DNA of 64,000 bases from Coriaria nepalensis (Eukaryota > Streptophyta > Magnoliopsida > Cucurbitales > Coriariaceae). Positions 47,182 through 58,400 of this stretch are shown one piece after another (the stretch's first letter is position 1; every line of letters starts with the position of its first letter). The notes under the pieces were generated by a model, which worked only from the letters and a program-made list of their open reading frames with translations, searched no databases and was not told the DNA's origin. The translations under genes were made by a program, and so were the position numbers. The stretch covers positions 3,208,501 to 3,272,500 of the forward strand of contig CP114481.1 of assembly GCA_027186245.1 (NCBI GenBank). Direction: 5' to 3'.

Positions 47182-48756
47182 GCGTATACATGCAAACGGG
47201 GAGAGGAAGAAGACTAATGAATTTGGAAAAAATGGACATTCAAAGACTATAATTATACCGCATTGCATCGTGACAACTTTATTTATTTATATTATATATA
47301 TATAGAGTAGTTCTAGAGACATATTTTTACATACTATTTTATAATTATTAAATAATAAATATTAATTATTAAATTAATTTTAATCCAATAAATTAAAAAG
47401 ATATAAAAAAGTGCCTAAAAAAGTATATTCATAAAATATATTCCTATATATATTATATATTTATATATATATTATATATTTATATATATATTTAGCCATA
47501 GTATATATTTCGTTTCGGTATCATCTTTAACTTTAAATAAAGTAAAAGGCAAAAAAGCAATGCTTGCTTGCCTAAAGATGCGAAAACCAAAGGTCCTTTG
47601 ATCAAGCAAAGATTGGAGGAAAATTACAAAAATGGGCACATCTTGACACCCTTTTATTTTTATTATTTTATTTTTTACTTGTTTATCTCGTTTTGGGTCG
47701 ATTTAAACCATACAGGTTCGGAATTTAAAGTTAAAGATAGAACAAAAGAAGGGAATCACTTTAACCTCTGGTTACACTGTCCTAAAGCGCTTCACTTTTT
47801 TTGGGTTAGCCTTGAGGATATAACAAAACATCATACCGGACTTTGAGCGAATAGTTTCTGACATAGTGAAAGACGATGAAAATGGTGTATGTAAAAAGAA
47901 TCAAATCCATAATGTTCAATAATGAGGAAGGGGCCGGGAGAAGGAGCACTAGGGATATCTCTTTCTTAGGACATGTAGAAGAACCTTTGTTCGGTCCCTT
48001 TTTTTTTTTTTTTTTTGCATGGGCGAATAACCAGTACTCCATCCATATTCCTCCATTCGCCTCTAACTCACTTTATTGAAGCCGCATCGCGAGAAAAGAA
48101 AAAGGCACCAAAGATCCATGAATTTCAGCTCGGTGGGCGAATTGAAAATAATAATTTAAGCTTTTTACTTTAAATGTCTCACCAACCCAATAAAATTGGA
48201 TGCACGAATTTAATCTTGTAAGGATTAGAGACATAGAGTTGGTTGGGCTCGCCGGGATGAATCTCCGGCGGTACAATATACAAATAGAGTTTTTTCTATG
48301 AGAATTACTAATAGAATCAAGATGAATAATGTTTATCTACTTTAGTGAAAAAGCCTCTAGAATCAGTAAAATAGCATATTCCTTTAAAAACTGACTCCTA
48401 GCTGATTTCATTAATTTTATACTTAGGCTTGTTTTCACCTTATATTAAATAAAAAAATGTTAATTTTGAAAGAATAAAAAAAATCCCCCCATTATTCCTC
48501 TTATTGAGTAATTTGAAAAATAAGAGGAGCAAAGGACACGATACCTCTATCCTTTCTCTTTTCTATTCGATCACCCCTACCAAAAGATGTTTAAATCAAT
48601 GTTGAGTGTTGAGAGTGATCATTCTAAACTCTCTTCCCTTGAAGAATCCCAATAATAAAAGAATCATGCTCCCCATTACCAGTTTCTCCTCATTACCTTT
48701 CAAATAGCCTTCTTTCCTCTCTAGACATTGATGAAGCTATTGGTAGATTCAAAGCC
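47182..48756. other. 5' flank of the BAM3-like gene and intergenic DNA
   Basis: TA-rich repeats at 47285-47305 and 47450-47495 are followed by less AT-rich DNA at about 47880-48290 without a supported gene. The latter includes a T-run (48000-48017) and a CGCCGG/CCGGCG mini-hairpin near 48250-48273. Short frames on both strands have no known domain. Confidence 0.4.
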
Positions 48757-49398
48757 ATGGACTTTGATCATACCTTGGAATGTTTGATCATCCAACGAAT
48801 TTGTCATCTAGGATTACTCACATCGGAACCAAGCAAGCTGTCAACTTTCTTACTTCAAGGCATAGCTACCGCGAGTATGAACCCTACACTTCAAGAGATT
48901 TTGGCTGAGCATAATATAGCTTATGAGATCAAGCGATTCACTTCTTTATGTAGAAAGCACTCTAAAGCCGAAGTAGAGGCTTTAAATTTCCTTGTCAACT
49001 ATGACCTAGAACTACAAACAATTGACCAAAGAAAGGCTTTGATCAAGGAATCCCATGAGCACTTCAAGCAAATGAGCAATGAGTATAAGCTAATATTATC
49101 CCAAATAACTAAAATAGAGGCTCGACTTATAACTCTCTTGAACCAAGGATTCGAGGTTCACTTATCACTTGCCGAGAGCCGAGTAATTTGTCGTGGTTTG
49201 ATTAGGAACACCAATCGAATGGTGAAAGAGATGTCCAAATATCAATCCACAGTTCAACAACACCATGATATGATAATGACCTCTATGGAGATTCTTGTAG
49301 GCCTTGATCCTGCTTGGAACGACCTTCAACATATTTTACACTCTATCTATGAATTGTTCATAGGCCTATTTTGTTTTAACATCATTTTTACCAGCTGA
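48757..49398 (+). CDS. Uncharacterised coiled-coil ORF, likely transposon-derived
   Basis: An uninterrupted 213-codon frame. Residues 50-190 are rich in Glu, Lys, Gln and Leu with heptad-like spacing (about EVEALNFLVNYDLELQTIDQ and onward), consistent with a long coiled coil. The last 15 residues are hydrophobic (IGLFCFNIIF). I do not recognise a family. It lies 1 kb upstream of plant-mobile-domain remnants. Coiled-coil regions often sit in such element-encoded proteins, so it is more likely part of a mobile element than a host gene. No promoter, intron or poly(A) evidence was found. The ATG is the first in the frame and its use is uncertain. Confidence 0.4.
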   Translation: MDFDHTLECLIIQRICHLGLLTSEPSKLSTFLLQGIATASMNPTLQEILAEHNIAYEIKRFTSLCRKHSKAEVEALNFLVNYDLELQTIDQRKALIKESHEHFKQMSNEYKLILSQITKIEARLITLLNQGFEVHLSLAESRVICRGLIRNTNRMVKEMSKYQSTVQQHHDMIMTSMEILVGLDPAWNDLQHILHSIYELFIGLFCFNIIFTS

Positions 49399-49959
49399 TT
49401 TTAGTACAATCATCCAAATAATGTTTTCTTAGTTCTATTGTTCGCTAAATTTCATTTCAATAGGCTTAAAATTTTCATTTTTTCATTGCTTACACAAATA
49501 ATTTATTTTTCACATTTGATCCATGGTTCAGTCATTATAGGTAGAAAATTATGTTTATCATAATAACCCATGATTTGAATTTGAATTAGAATCTAAAACC
49601 AAACATAAAATTAGACTCAAATCGGGCCAAGGTGGCCTAAAATCAACCGAATCTATCCCTAAATCATTTCAAATTCGCACTAAATTCTTTCGAATCCAAC
49701 CCAAATAGTGAAATTTTCAAGAACAAAAAAATCTCAAAAAAATCCTAAAAAATCGTAAATAAGGCAAATGTTTAGCCTAAGCATCCTCCTAGTTACCGGG
49801 CTGTTTCGGCCACATTGCCCCTTTTGAGCAGCTACCGTGTGGCCAATATTTAACACAGATGACTGAACATGACTGACCGCACCCAATGGTCGGCCGATGC
49901 CGAGTTGGATTACGGATTGATCGATCCTGGCCTTTCGTCTTATAGTTCCCTATTTGAAT

Positions 49960-49985
49960 TTCTCTATAAAAGGGCCCCTCCCCCC
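49960..49985 (+). promoter_or_regulatory. Candidate TATA promoter of the mobile-domain element
   Basis: CTCTATAAAAGGGCCCCTCC is a strong TATA box in a GC-richer context. It is followed by a CT-rich leader (49990-50040), as seen in LTR promoters. The mobile-domain remnants begin about 70 bp later. Confidence 0.45.
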
Positions 49986-50039
49986 TTCAAACCTCATTAG
50001 TCTCTTCTCAAATTTTCTCTCCTCGTCTCCTCCTCCCAT

Positions 50040-52720
50040 AAAATATCTCTTTGGAGTGGCTTCCTCATGTTTCCGATGTGGCTACCCTTTCTTCCAAGAA
50101 TCTTTTGTTGGGTGATAGTGAATTCGGTGCTTTGGCAACAATTGGTGAAGGAACGACCCTTAGCCATGCATTAGTAGTGATAGGAATAATATACCTAGTT
50201 TGGGAATTTTCCTTTTCATGGTCGACTTCCTTTTGAGGTCGAGGCAATAGACTAGACCATTAGGATAGGTCTCTCTTTAAGGAGTTGGCTAAGTCCACTT
50301 TCTACTCATTGGCCGGACTAGATTAACTGTCTCAAGCCAACTTACCTACCTAGGTGGCAATTGGCCCAGTGTGCTGAATTTATATAGTTGACTGAGTCAA
50401 CCATTGCTCATAGATCTTGTTATTTTTCTTTTATGATGATGATCACTACCTTTGATGTGGCTGCTATTACTAGATTGTTGATTGAGGGTACCGGGCTGAG
50501 AGGCAATCTTCTAGCCTTGATTGACGATTTTCCTTATCAACCCAAAGAGGCTTTTAAGTGGTCATTTAAGAAAAGCCATATGAACAGTTCTAGAGTGACC
50601 GAACAAGAGCACATTGCCTTTATGACGGTCCTAGTCTGTAAATTTATACTACGTCTATCTAGTGGGTTTTTAGTTAGGGAGCTTCTTTCTCTCTCTATTT
50701 CCCTAGATCGAGGCCCCCACTTCTCCCTCTCCTCGTTCCTTTTAGGCTACATATATTGAAGCTATAGTGAGATGGTAGCTAGACCTTTTCCACAATAGGT
50801 ATGACCTTAGTGCTTCAGTACTGGATAAACTTCCCTTTTTGACCCTTTGCCCTATAAAACTTCAGACCATCTGTGGCTAATTATGCTATAAAGTGGATTT
50901 TATTTGATATCTAGGCTCTGATCTCTCTTTCAAGTTCTATTTTTAGCACTTTTATGACTTGAGTCGATAAGATCTAAACCTGCATATGGTCTTCAGTCTC
51001 TTTTATCAGCAGCTCACTAGATAGATTGGTTTAGGGTCAGCTCGAGTTTATCTGAGAGGTGTTGGGCTCTCATCCCAATAGGCCAAGGTATTATAGTCAG
51101 CTTGACGTGTTCCAAACCAGAACTACAAATAAACCTTTGAGCTCTACATCATGGCTATGGTAGCCTGGCAATTAAAATTTACTTAGGACATCCCCCCACC
51201 CCGACCATAACGATCAACGTTGATTTTCCACATTGACATTATTTTGCTCTGATAGAGGAGTTGAGTAAGGTATAGGTTGCTACCGAGGCTTAGCTATCAC
51301 AGTTCCTGATGTTTCACAGCCAACATCTGAATGTATTAGTATCTTCTCTTTTCTTTACTTAGTGGAGGCACCTGGTGACCAAGCGCTTCATCATATCTTC
51401 TACTGTCATCCTAGCATAGCCAAACTTGGATTAGTCCAGTAGACAGATTTTTGTAGCAAATTCGGCTTCTTAGTCGAGGTCAGAGTTGGCCAGCCCGAGC
51501 CTCAATCAGCTAGCTCCAGGCTAGAGGGTGAAGATTATAGGTACGTATTCTTATTTTTTTCCTTTTTCCACACCTCTATTTTTCTTTATTTGATGCTCTC
51601 TTTTATCCTTTATAGTCAGGAAATCTAGTTGGATTGTTGATCTTAGCCTTAGTCCAAAGACCTTAGTAAACAATATGCTAGTGGTCCTTCCATCCATCGA
51701 GACCTTTAGTCATGATCGATGTTTAGGTACCAAACTTGTTTTTGCATTATTTACATGTCTGACCATCCTATCATACTTATATTTGTTTGGCAAGCGACAT
51801 ATACTTTGGGCTTGGAGGGAAAATGTAAGAGATTGGTTATTTCGGCTTGTACCTCTTCTTCTCTACTCGGGGGACGTCCCGGGTCAAATTTTGTCGATAC
51901 CAGGATAGTTGTGGTACTCCCTTTACATTAAATGTTGAGGTAATAGAGCAGTACCCTATTGGAGAGCCATCGCCACATCAAGTACATATCGAATTTGAGA
52001 ATTTGATCTCTTTTATTGCTTTATCTTTTGGCTTAGACTTTATATTTTCTTCGTTTTGCAGCTAACTAATCTCTCTTCTAGTAGTGTGGAGGTTGATCTT
52101 GAGGAGACTATGGTGGCGCCCTTGCTAGATTTTTTGGCCATCTAGCCAGTCAACCAAAGTCCTCTAATTTTTTTAATGTGTCGACCATCTACGACAGCAT
52201 CAAGGCATTTATGGGATTACCCTTTACTGAGGCTATTGGAGATACTTTTAATCACCAGGCCATGGCCGACATTGATCAGATGATTGACTAGGAAGACCCC
52301 TTGTTTGACCAGTACATATCCTCGAGGGCTCTTCGAGGTGAGATTGACCCCAATTCGAGCAAGGAGTAAAGTATCTTCTTAAAGAGCCTCCGACACAGGG
52401 CAGAGAGTGGCTTTTGACACTGACATTACCGAACTGTCTTCTCAGATTATGACTACACGGCTTGAGAGAGATGCCCGTACCAAATGCCAAGATGAGTTAG
52501 AGAAGGTGAGGCATAAAGTTCAAAAGCTGGAGGTTAGGTTGCGGACCATCAAGGATAGATATCAATCTGTGATGAGGTTTGGCATCCAACTGTCACAGAC
52601 TATCACACAATTGACCAATCAGGTCCTAGGGTAGACTACAACTATCGCAGAGGCAGATAAAGAGCTTGAACATATAGACACCACATAAGATGCCATTAAT
52701 ACATTCTCATTTCATTAATA
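50040..52720 (+). mobile_element. Decayed plant-mobile-domain (PMD) element
   Basis: The best piece is the frame at 50388-50756. GTGLRGNLLALIDDF is followed by TEQEHIAFMTVLVCKFILRL and VRELLSLSISLDRGPHFSLS, matching the order of the aminotransferase-like plant mobile domain (a helical region, a conserved HIAF...W/C-L-C-F block, then an LA..I..G..FSL block). Earlier and later pieces (50051-50236, 51430-51540, 52080-52260) continue in other frames with many stops. The end (52407-52634) is a coiled-coil frame (TTRLERDARTKCQDELEKVR). The whole is a pseudogene of a transposon-borne PMD protein. Confidence 0.55.
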
Positions 52721-52816
52721 TTACGTTCTTTCCCATTTTATTGCTTATGTAGACTTGTACGATTTGTTGACTTCTTTAGATCGATCGAGGGGTCGATCCT
52801 TTATAGCCTTTACCAC

Positions 52817-52915
52817 TTTTGTTGTTGAGTCAACCTAGTGGCCGATCCTTTTCTAGATTTTTGACTTTTGTTGGGTTACCCTAGTGGCCAATCCTTTAAT
52901 GGATGTTTTGACTTT
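52817..52915. repeat. Tandem repeat of two units of about 49 bp
   Basis: TTTTGTTG starts both units (52817 and 52866). Each continues with a CCTAGTGGCC.ATCCTTT block and ends in TTTTGACTTTT. They are two diverged copies downstream of the PMD remnant. Confidence 0.7.
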
Positions 52916-53056
52916 TATTTGTTGCTGGTACTATATTCATTTTGACAACGACATAGCTAACAATTATATAGCCAAAAATTCACTTCTTTATATAGTCTTA
53001 CACATGGCTGAAGTGTTATGATTCAAATAAAAGCAATTAATTGTCTTATACTGTTG

Positions 53057-54457
53057 TTGATGCCAAAATTGTCATTTTGGAAAGTATCGAATGACATGGG
53101 AGAAACCATAAAAGAAAATAATTTGATTAGCCAAGAAATAGTCAAAATAGGTCTCTGATTGCTCAATTGACCATTAGTCAAATTAGCCAATCTACCAATG
53201 CTATTAAAATAAATCGAGTCCTTTCACCGAAAAAAAAAGGGTAGGTCGACCATCTTTGACCAGTCGGGCAAAGAGGCCCACCATCCCTTTGGTAAGTCGA
53301 CTAAGGGAGGCCGATGGGTCATGTGGCTGCATGGCTAATTAGGCCATGCAGCCATGTTTTCCCTTTGTTTTTAGTATTTTTTGTTTTTTATATTTTTAGT
53401 TGCTTTCTAGCAAATTTGGATGAAACTTTGACCAATTAAAGGGGATTTTTAGTAGATTTAAAGAGTATTTTCATGAAAGGCTTGTTGAAGGAATTCCACC
53501 AAGATAGACTTCTTCAGGGACTAAACAGAAAATTTCAGAGTTGAAGAAAGATTTTCCAAAAGTTTCTTCACCTTGCTCACCAAGTAGTAGATATGGTCTA
53601 ATTTCTTAAAATGGCTCCTAAACTTGCTCGCCAAATATGCTTGCTTAGCAAGTATTTTTACTGGGCTTTCAAGTAAAAGGTCTTAATTCCTCTATAAATA
53701 ACACCTCCACCAAGAGCAAAAACACACTACAATAATCCATCATCAAAGAACAAATCCATCCCACAACACATCAATCTAACAATCAGAAAAAACACAACAA
53801 CGCCAAATTTTATTGATGCCAAAATTATCATTTTGAAAAGTGTCAAATGACGTAGAAAATGCCCTAAAAGAAACTAATTGACTGAGCCAAGAAAATGTCA
53901 AAATCAACTATCAATCATCATATTGACCAATCAGCCAAAGTGGATAAAACCGGCTTACCCCTTTGAATAGTCAACTAAAAGGGTAGGCTGACCCTCTTTG
54001 ACCAGTCAACCTCCTTCATATGGCCAACTAGTCATGTGGCTGCACAACCTGATTGGCCGTGCAACCATATTTCTCCTTTATTTTTAGTCATTTTCTGATA
54101 CTTTTAGGGGCTTTCTAGAAAATTGGGAGCAACTTTCACAAATTCAAGAGGATTTTTAGCAGATTTGAAGGGTATTTCCATAAAGGGAAAGGCTTACTTA
54201 GAGCATTTAACCATGATATAAATTTTTCAAGGACTAAATGGAAAATTTCTTACTTGAAGAGGGATTTTCCAAAAGTTTTTTTACCTTGCTCACCAAGCAA
54301 TTCACTTGGTCTAACTTCCTAAAATAGCTCTTAAACTTGCTCACCAAGTATGCTTGCTTGGCAAGTATTTTTGCTTAGATTTCAAGCAAGAGAGGTTATA
54401 TTTCCTCTATAAATAGCACCCTTTACCATCATCAACACACTAAATCAATCCCACAAG
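53057..54457 (+). mobile_element. Two adjacent LTR-like direct repeats
   Basis: Copy 1 (about 53057-53767) and copy 2 (about 53813-54457) share the start TTGATGCCAAAATT.TCATTTTG, the middle blocks TTTTCCAAAAGTTT and CACCTTGCTCACCAAG-like sequence, and the promoter TCCTCTATAAATA (53688 and 54403). Only about 45 bp separate them. Direct repeats of about 700 bp with an internal TATA box fit LTRs. With no coding region between them they look like side-by-side solo LTRs or a collapsed element. They are clearly diverged. Confidence 0.65.
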
Positions 54458-54469
54458 TTTTGGATAAAA

Positions 54470-55660
54470 GGATACCTTACTTGATGAGTAAACCAATAAA
54501 ATGTTCTTTCAATCCGATTGCAAGAAAGATCTAAGATGACCACATGTTTGTCTTCTAATTGTAATCCATATGATTCATTCAGTTAGTGAATTTTCTACCT
54601 AAAGTTTTATCACATGATTCAATAAGTTCGGGGAAAATGGATGGAAAAAACCCTCACTATTTCTCTCTCTAATTTTAGCCGAGAAGAGATATTTAGCATT
54701 AAGGATTTTTTGCTACTTAGTGGTCTATTTATAAGGCACCAATAGATATAAGGGTTTCTAATCACATTAGGTTTCCTTGTAGCAAAGGTTTCCTTAACAC
54801 ATTAAAAATATTATATGGATCATTAATTATATCTATATTGAACATTGATAATGGATTTATAGAAACTCTTTTCATACTATACTACTTTGTAAAGATTCCT
54901 TTATTTAATAAAGTATATAATCTATATGATATATTTCCAAATACGAATGTGATGGAATCCCTCTTAACTACTCACAACATTTATGTATAACATTTCGAAC
55001 CCAACGATTCACCCCATGTTCACCCATAGATAATGCTAATTGGAATGATGTCAAATTATGAAACCCTGCACATAAGGCATCATGGTGATCTCAGGTCTAA
55101 GGACTTTATGTAATATAGTCAATAGATAATTTCTTATTAACAGTAAATATTAATTACAATTGAGAATCATCCAAGTATCACGTTCAGTAGCTATAGTCTC
55201 TACAAAGCACTCACATAAACATCACAATGTTCCATTAACACTAATGGCTATGAGATTGGTCACCTTAAACACTTTAGGTGATGAACTATGTGATCGTTTA
55301 TCTGGATTATCAATGTCCATGCTTGAGATCGTACGACAATGAACAATTTGTGTCTTAAAGTTTTTAGCAAGTTGAGTCTCAATTAGCATGATCTCAATCA
55401 TGATCTCTAAAGTGCATAAATCAAGACACTGAACTTTATCATGATATGCAATTATAAAACATAAGATACTAATTCAAACAAAATTAATAAACATGATAAA
55501 TAATAATTGACTTTCATAAATGAAAACTAATAATAACATTCATTGTCTTTCTAATATTGGCATAAAGATATTATCACATTAAGTAATTTGCCCCATCAGG
55601 TTAACAGTTGATTTGCTTGATGGGCATATACTTTCAATAACCCACTTGCACTAAAGTCAA
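54470..55660 (-). mobile_element. 3' LTR of the minus-strand copia element
   Basis: On the minus strand this follows copia RNase H sequence. GAGTGCAAGTGGG-type sequence (AGTGCAAGTGGGTTATTG near 55660) is typical of the region just before plant copia 3' LTRs. A TATA box (CTTATAAATAGACC, 54721-54735 on the minus strand) lies inside. About 340 bp match the relic at 6.3-7.0 kb. Exact ends are not defined. Confidence 0.6.
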
Positions 55661-55799
55661 TCATTTTTTACTAGAATACTCATCTTGTCAAGATGGCGAC
55701 CAAACTTTTATTAAGAAAGTGCCTTAAGGAATGGATCTAATATGTTGTCATTGTGTCGATCTATTTTATGTTGACATCTCCCCTTAAAATTATCTCTCA

Positions 55800-58400
55800 G
55801 ATGAGGTGATAACGCTGCAGCATGTGTCTGGATTTCAGATGAGACATAGGTTCCTTTGCTTGTGCATTGCACTGTTGTTATCACAGTACACTACTATGAG
55901 ATCAACGATGCTCGGAATCACACTAAGTTCAGTTATATACTTTTTCATCCAAACCACCTCTTTTGATACTTCAAAAGCTGCAATATATTTGACCTTAGTA
56001 GTGGAATCCACAGTCATTTCTTATTTAGAACTTTTCCAACTAACCAGTCCATCATTGAGTATGAAAATGAAACCTGAAATTGATTTGCTATCCTCATCAT
56101 CTGACTGAAAAGTAGAGTGTGAAACCCTCAATTTTCAAGTAAGTTCTCCATAAATCAAAAACATCTCCTTAGTCCTTCTCAAGTACTTAAGAATGTTCTT
56201 GACAACAATCCAATATTTTTGTCCTGGATTGCCTTGAAACTTGCTCATAACACATAGAGCATAGGCAATATTTGGCATCGTACATAACATAACATACATG
56301 ATGGATGATATTGCCGAAGCATAAGTTACCAACTCATCTCATCCCTCTCATATTGTGTCGTAGGAGACATATTTTTGGAGAGATAGATTCCATGACTCAT
56401 TGGTAGGAGTACTCTCTTTAAATCTTCCATGCTAAACCATTTTGGCACTTTGTCTATGTATGTCGACTAGGTCAAACCCAACATCCTTCTAGATCTATCT
56501 CTATACCTAGAATATATGTTGCTTCACCCAAATCTTTCATGGAGAATTTCTCCAATAGCCACAAATTTATAGTCTGTAACATATCTAAATCATTCCTAAT
56601 GACTAGTATGTCATCCACATATAGAATAGTAAAAGCAATGGAGAAATCATTTTCATTCTGAATGAAGTCAAATGATTTGATTTTTTTTTTTCAAAATAAC
56701 TCCGTGATATTTGTTTTAGGCCGTATATAGACCTTTGCAGCTTACACAACTTCTTTGTATTTTTCTTGTCAGTGAAGCCCTCAATTGTATCATATAACAT
56801 CCTCCTTGAGGTACCCATTTAGGAAGGTTGTCTTCACATACATTTTCTAAATTTCATAATCAAGGTATACTGCAATTGCAAGTAATATCTAAATGGATTT
56901 AGTCATTTCAAGGGGTGAGAATGTTTCTTCATAATCAATCCCTTATTTTTGTCTATAACCTTTTCCAAATAAGTCATGTACTTGGTTGGTATATTGGAAT
57001 CTATCTCGGATTTCATGGCTTCTAATCATCTCTAAAAATTTGAGCCATCAATTGCCTCGAAATAAGTCGTAGGATCTTCATCTATGATCGGCCCATTACT
57101 GGCATTTTCTACTAGAAATTTGTAATTCTCTGGCCCAATATATACTCCACTTGATCTATGAACATTTTATGTACTCTAAGGTTTCATAGTGTCCTCTTTT
57201 AGATGTACCTCAACTAGAAGCTGTGGGATAATATGATCTTCGGTCTGAATGTCATTTTCTGATTCTTGAACTTCATTAAGTTCAATCTTACTTCCATTGT
57301 TCCTTTTAGATTAGAATTCCTTCTCTAAGAAGATAACGTGTTTAGTAACAAACACTTTTGCTTAGTGGGATGATAAAAGTAATATCCTAAAGTTTCCTTT
57401 GGAGATACCCCACAAAATAAAACTTTTCGGATCTAGCCTCCAACTTTTATACTTCTTACTTTTTAACATAAGCATGACAACCCCATACATGAATATATTT
57501 AAAGCTTTCCCTTCTACCCTTCCATATCTCATATGGTATTGAAGAAACAGATTTTGTATCCTATTAATGATGTAAGCGGAGGTTTCTAGGGCATATCTCT
57601 AGAATGATAGAGGTAGATCGGTAAAACTCATCATGGATCAAACCATCTCTAAGAGAGCCTAATTTCTCATCTCAGACACCCCATTTAACTACAACATTCT
57701 AGGAGGGGTCCATTGTGAGATTATATTGTTCTCTTTCAGGTAGTCAAGAAACTCAAAGCTTAAGTATTCATCACCTCGATATGATTGAAGTATCTAAAAA
57801 CTTTTGCTAGTTTTTTTTCTATTTCACTCTTATTTATGTGAATTTCTCAAACAATTCAGATTTATGCTTCATAAGATAAATATGTTTGAGTCTAGAGAAA
57901 TCATCTATGAATGTGATGAAGTACAAAAAACCACCTCTGGTGGAAGTTGACATATGCCCACATAAATCAGTATGTACTAGGCCCAACAACTCAATTTGTC
58001 TTTCTTCAGTTCCATTAAAAGAAGATTTGATCATCTTGGCTAATAAACAAGATTCGGAAGTACTGCAAACTCTGGAAGGAAAAATCAGAGAGGACTACCA
58101 TGGAGAACCATGCCTCAAAATTTTTCTTGCACTTTACTTATCGAAGTAGGAGAGAGTAAGCTAATTGATCAGAGAAATTGAGGTCCGCATTCATGGCTAG
58201 GAACTATCCAAAGCGTGACTTCCTAAATAAGTCCAATTGATTCTTAGTTAGATTTCTTTTTACTGTCATGACTGCTATGTGTAGCTTCGATTACTTCATG
58301 ATCTAACCCCTAAAATGTTTCCCTGGTTTCAAAATGGGCCTAAGATCATGAGGTTTAGCTAGTTTTTCCACCAGGAAGAAGAGTGTTGAAATAGGATTAT
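55800..58400 (-). mobile_element. Decayed Ty1/copia pol (minus strand)
   Basis: In minus-strand order there are four blocks. Integrase with GLVHTDLCGHMSTSTRGG, FITFIDDFSR and HIYLMKHKSELFEKF (58034-57834), preceded by CESCL-like sequence. Reverse transcriptase with KLQRSIYGLKQISR (56818-56603). SAISSIMYVMLCTMPNIAYA and VMSKFQGNPGQKYW (56332-56135). RNase H with TVDSTTKVKYIAAFEVSKE and VYCDNNSA (56017-55835). Many stops and shifts separate them. The 5' LTR and gag are not visible to the right of 58400, so the element is 5' truncated and inactive. Confidence 0.82.
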
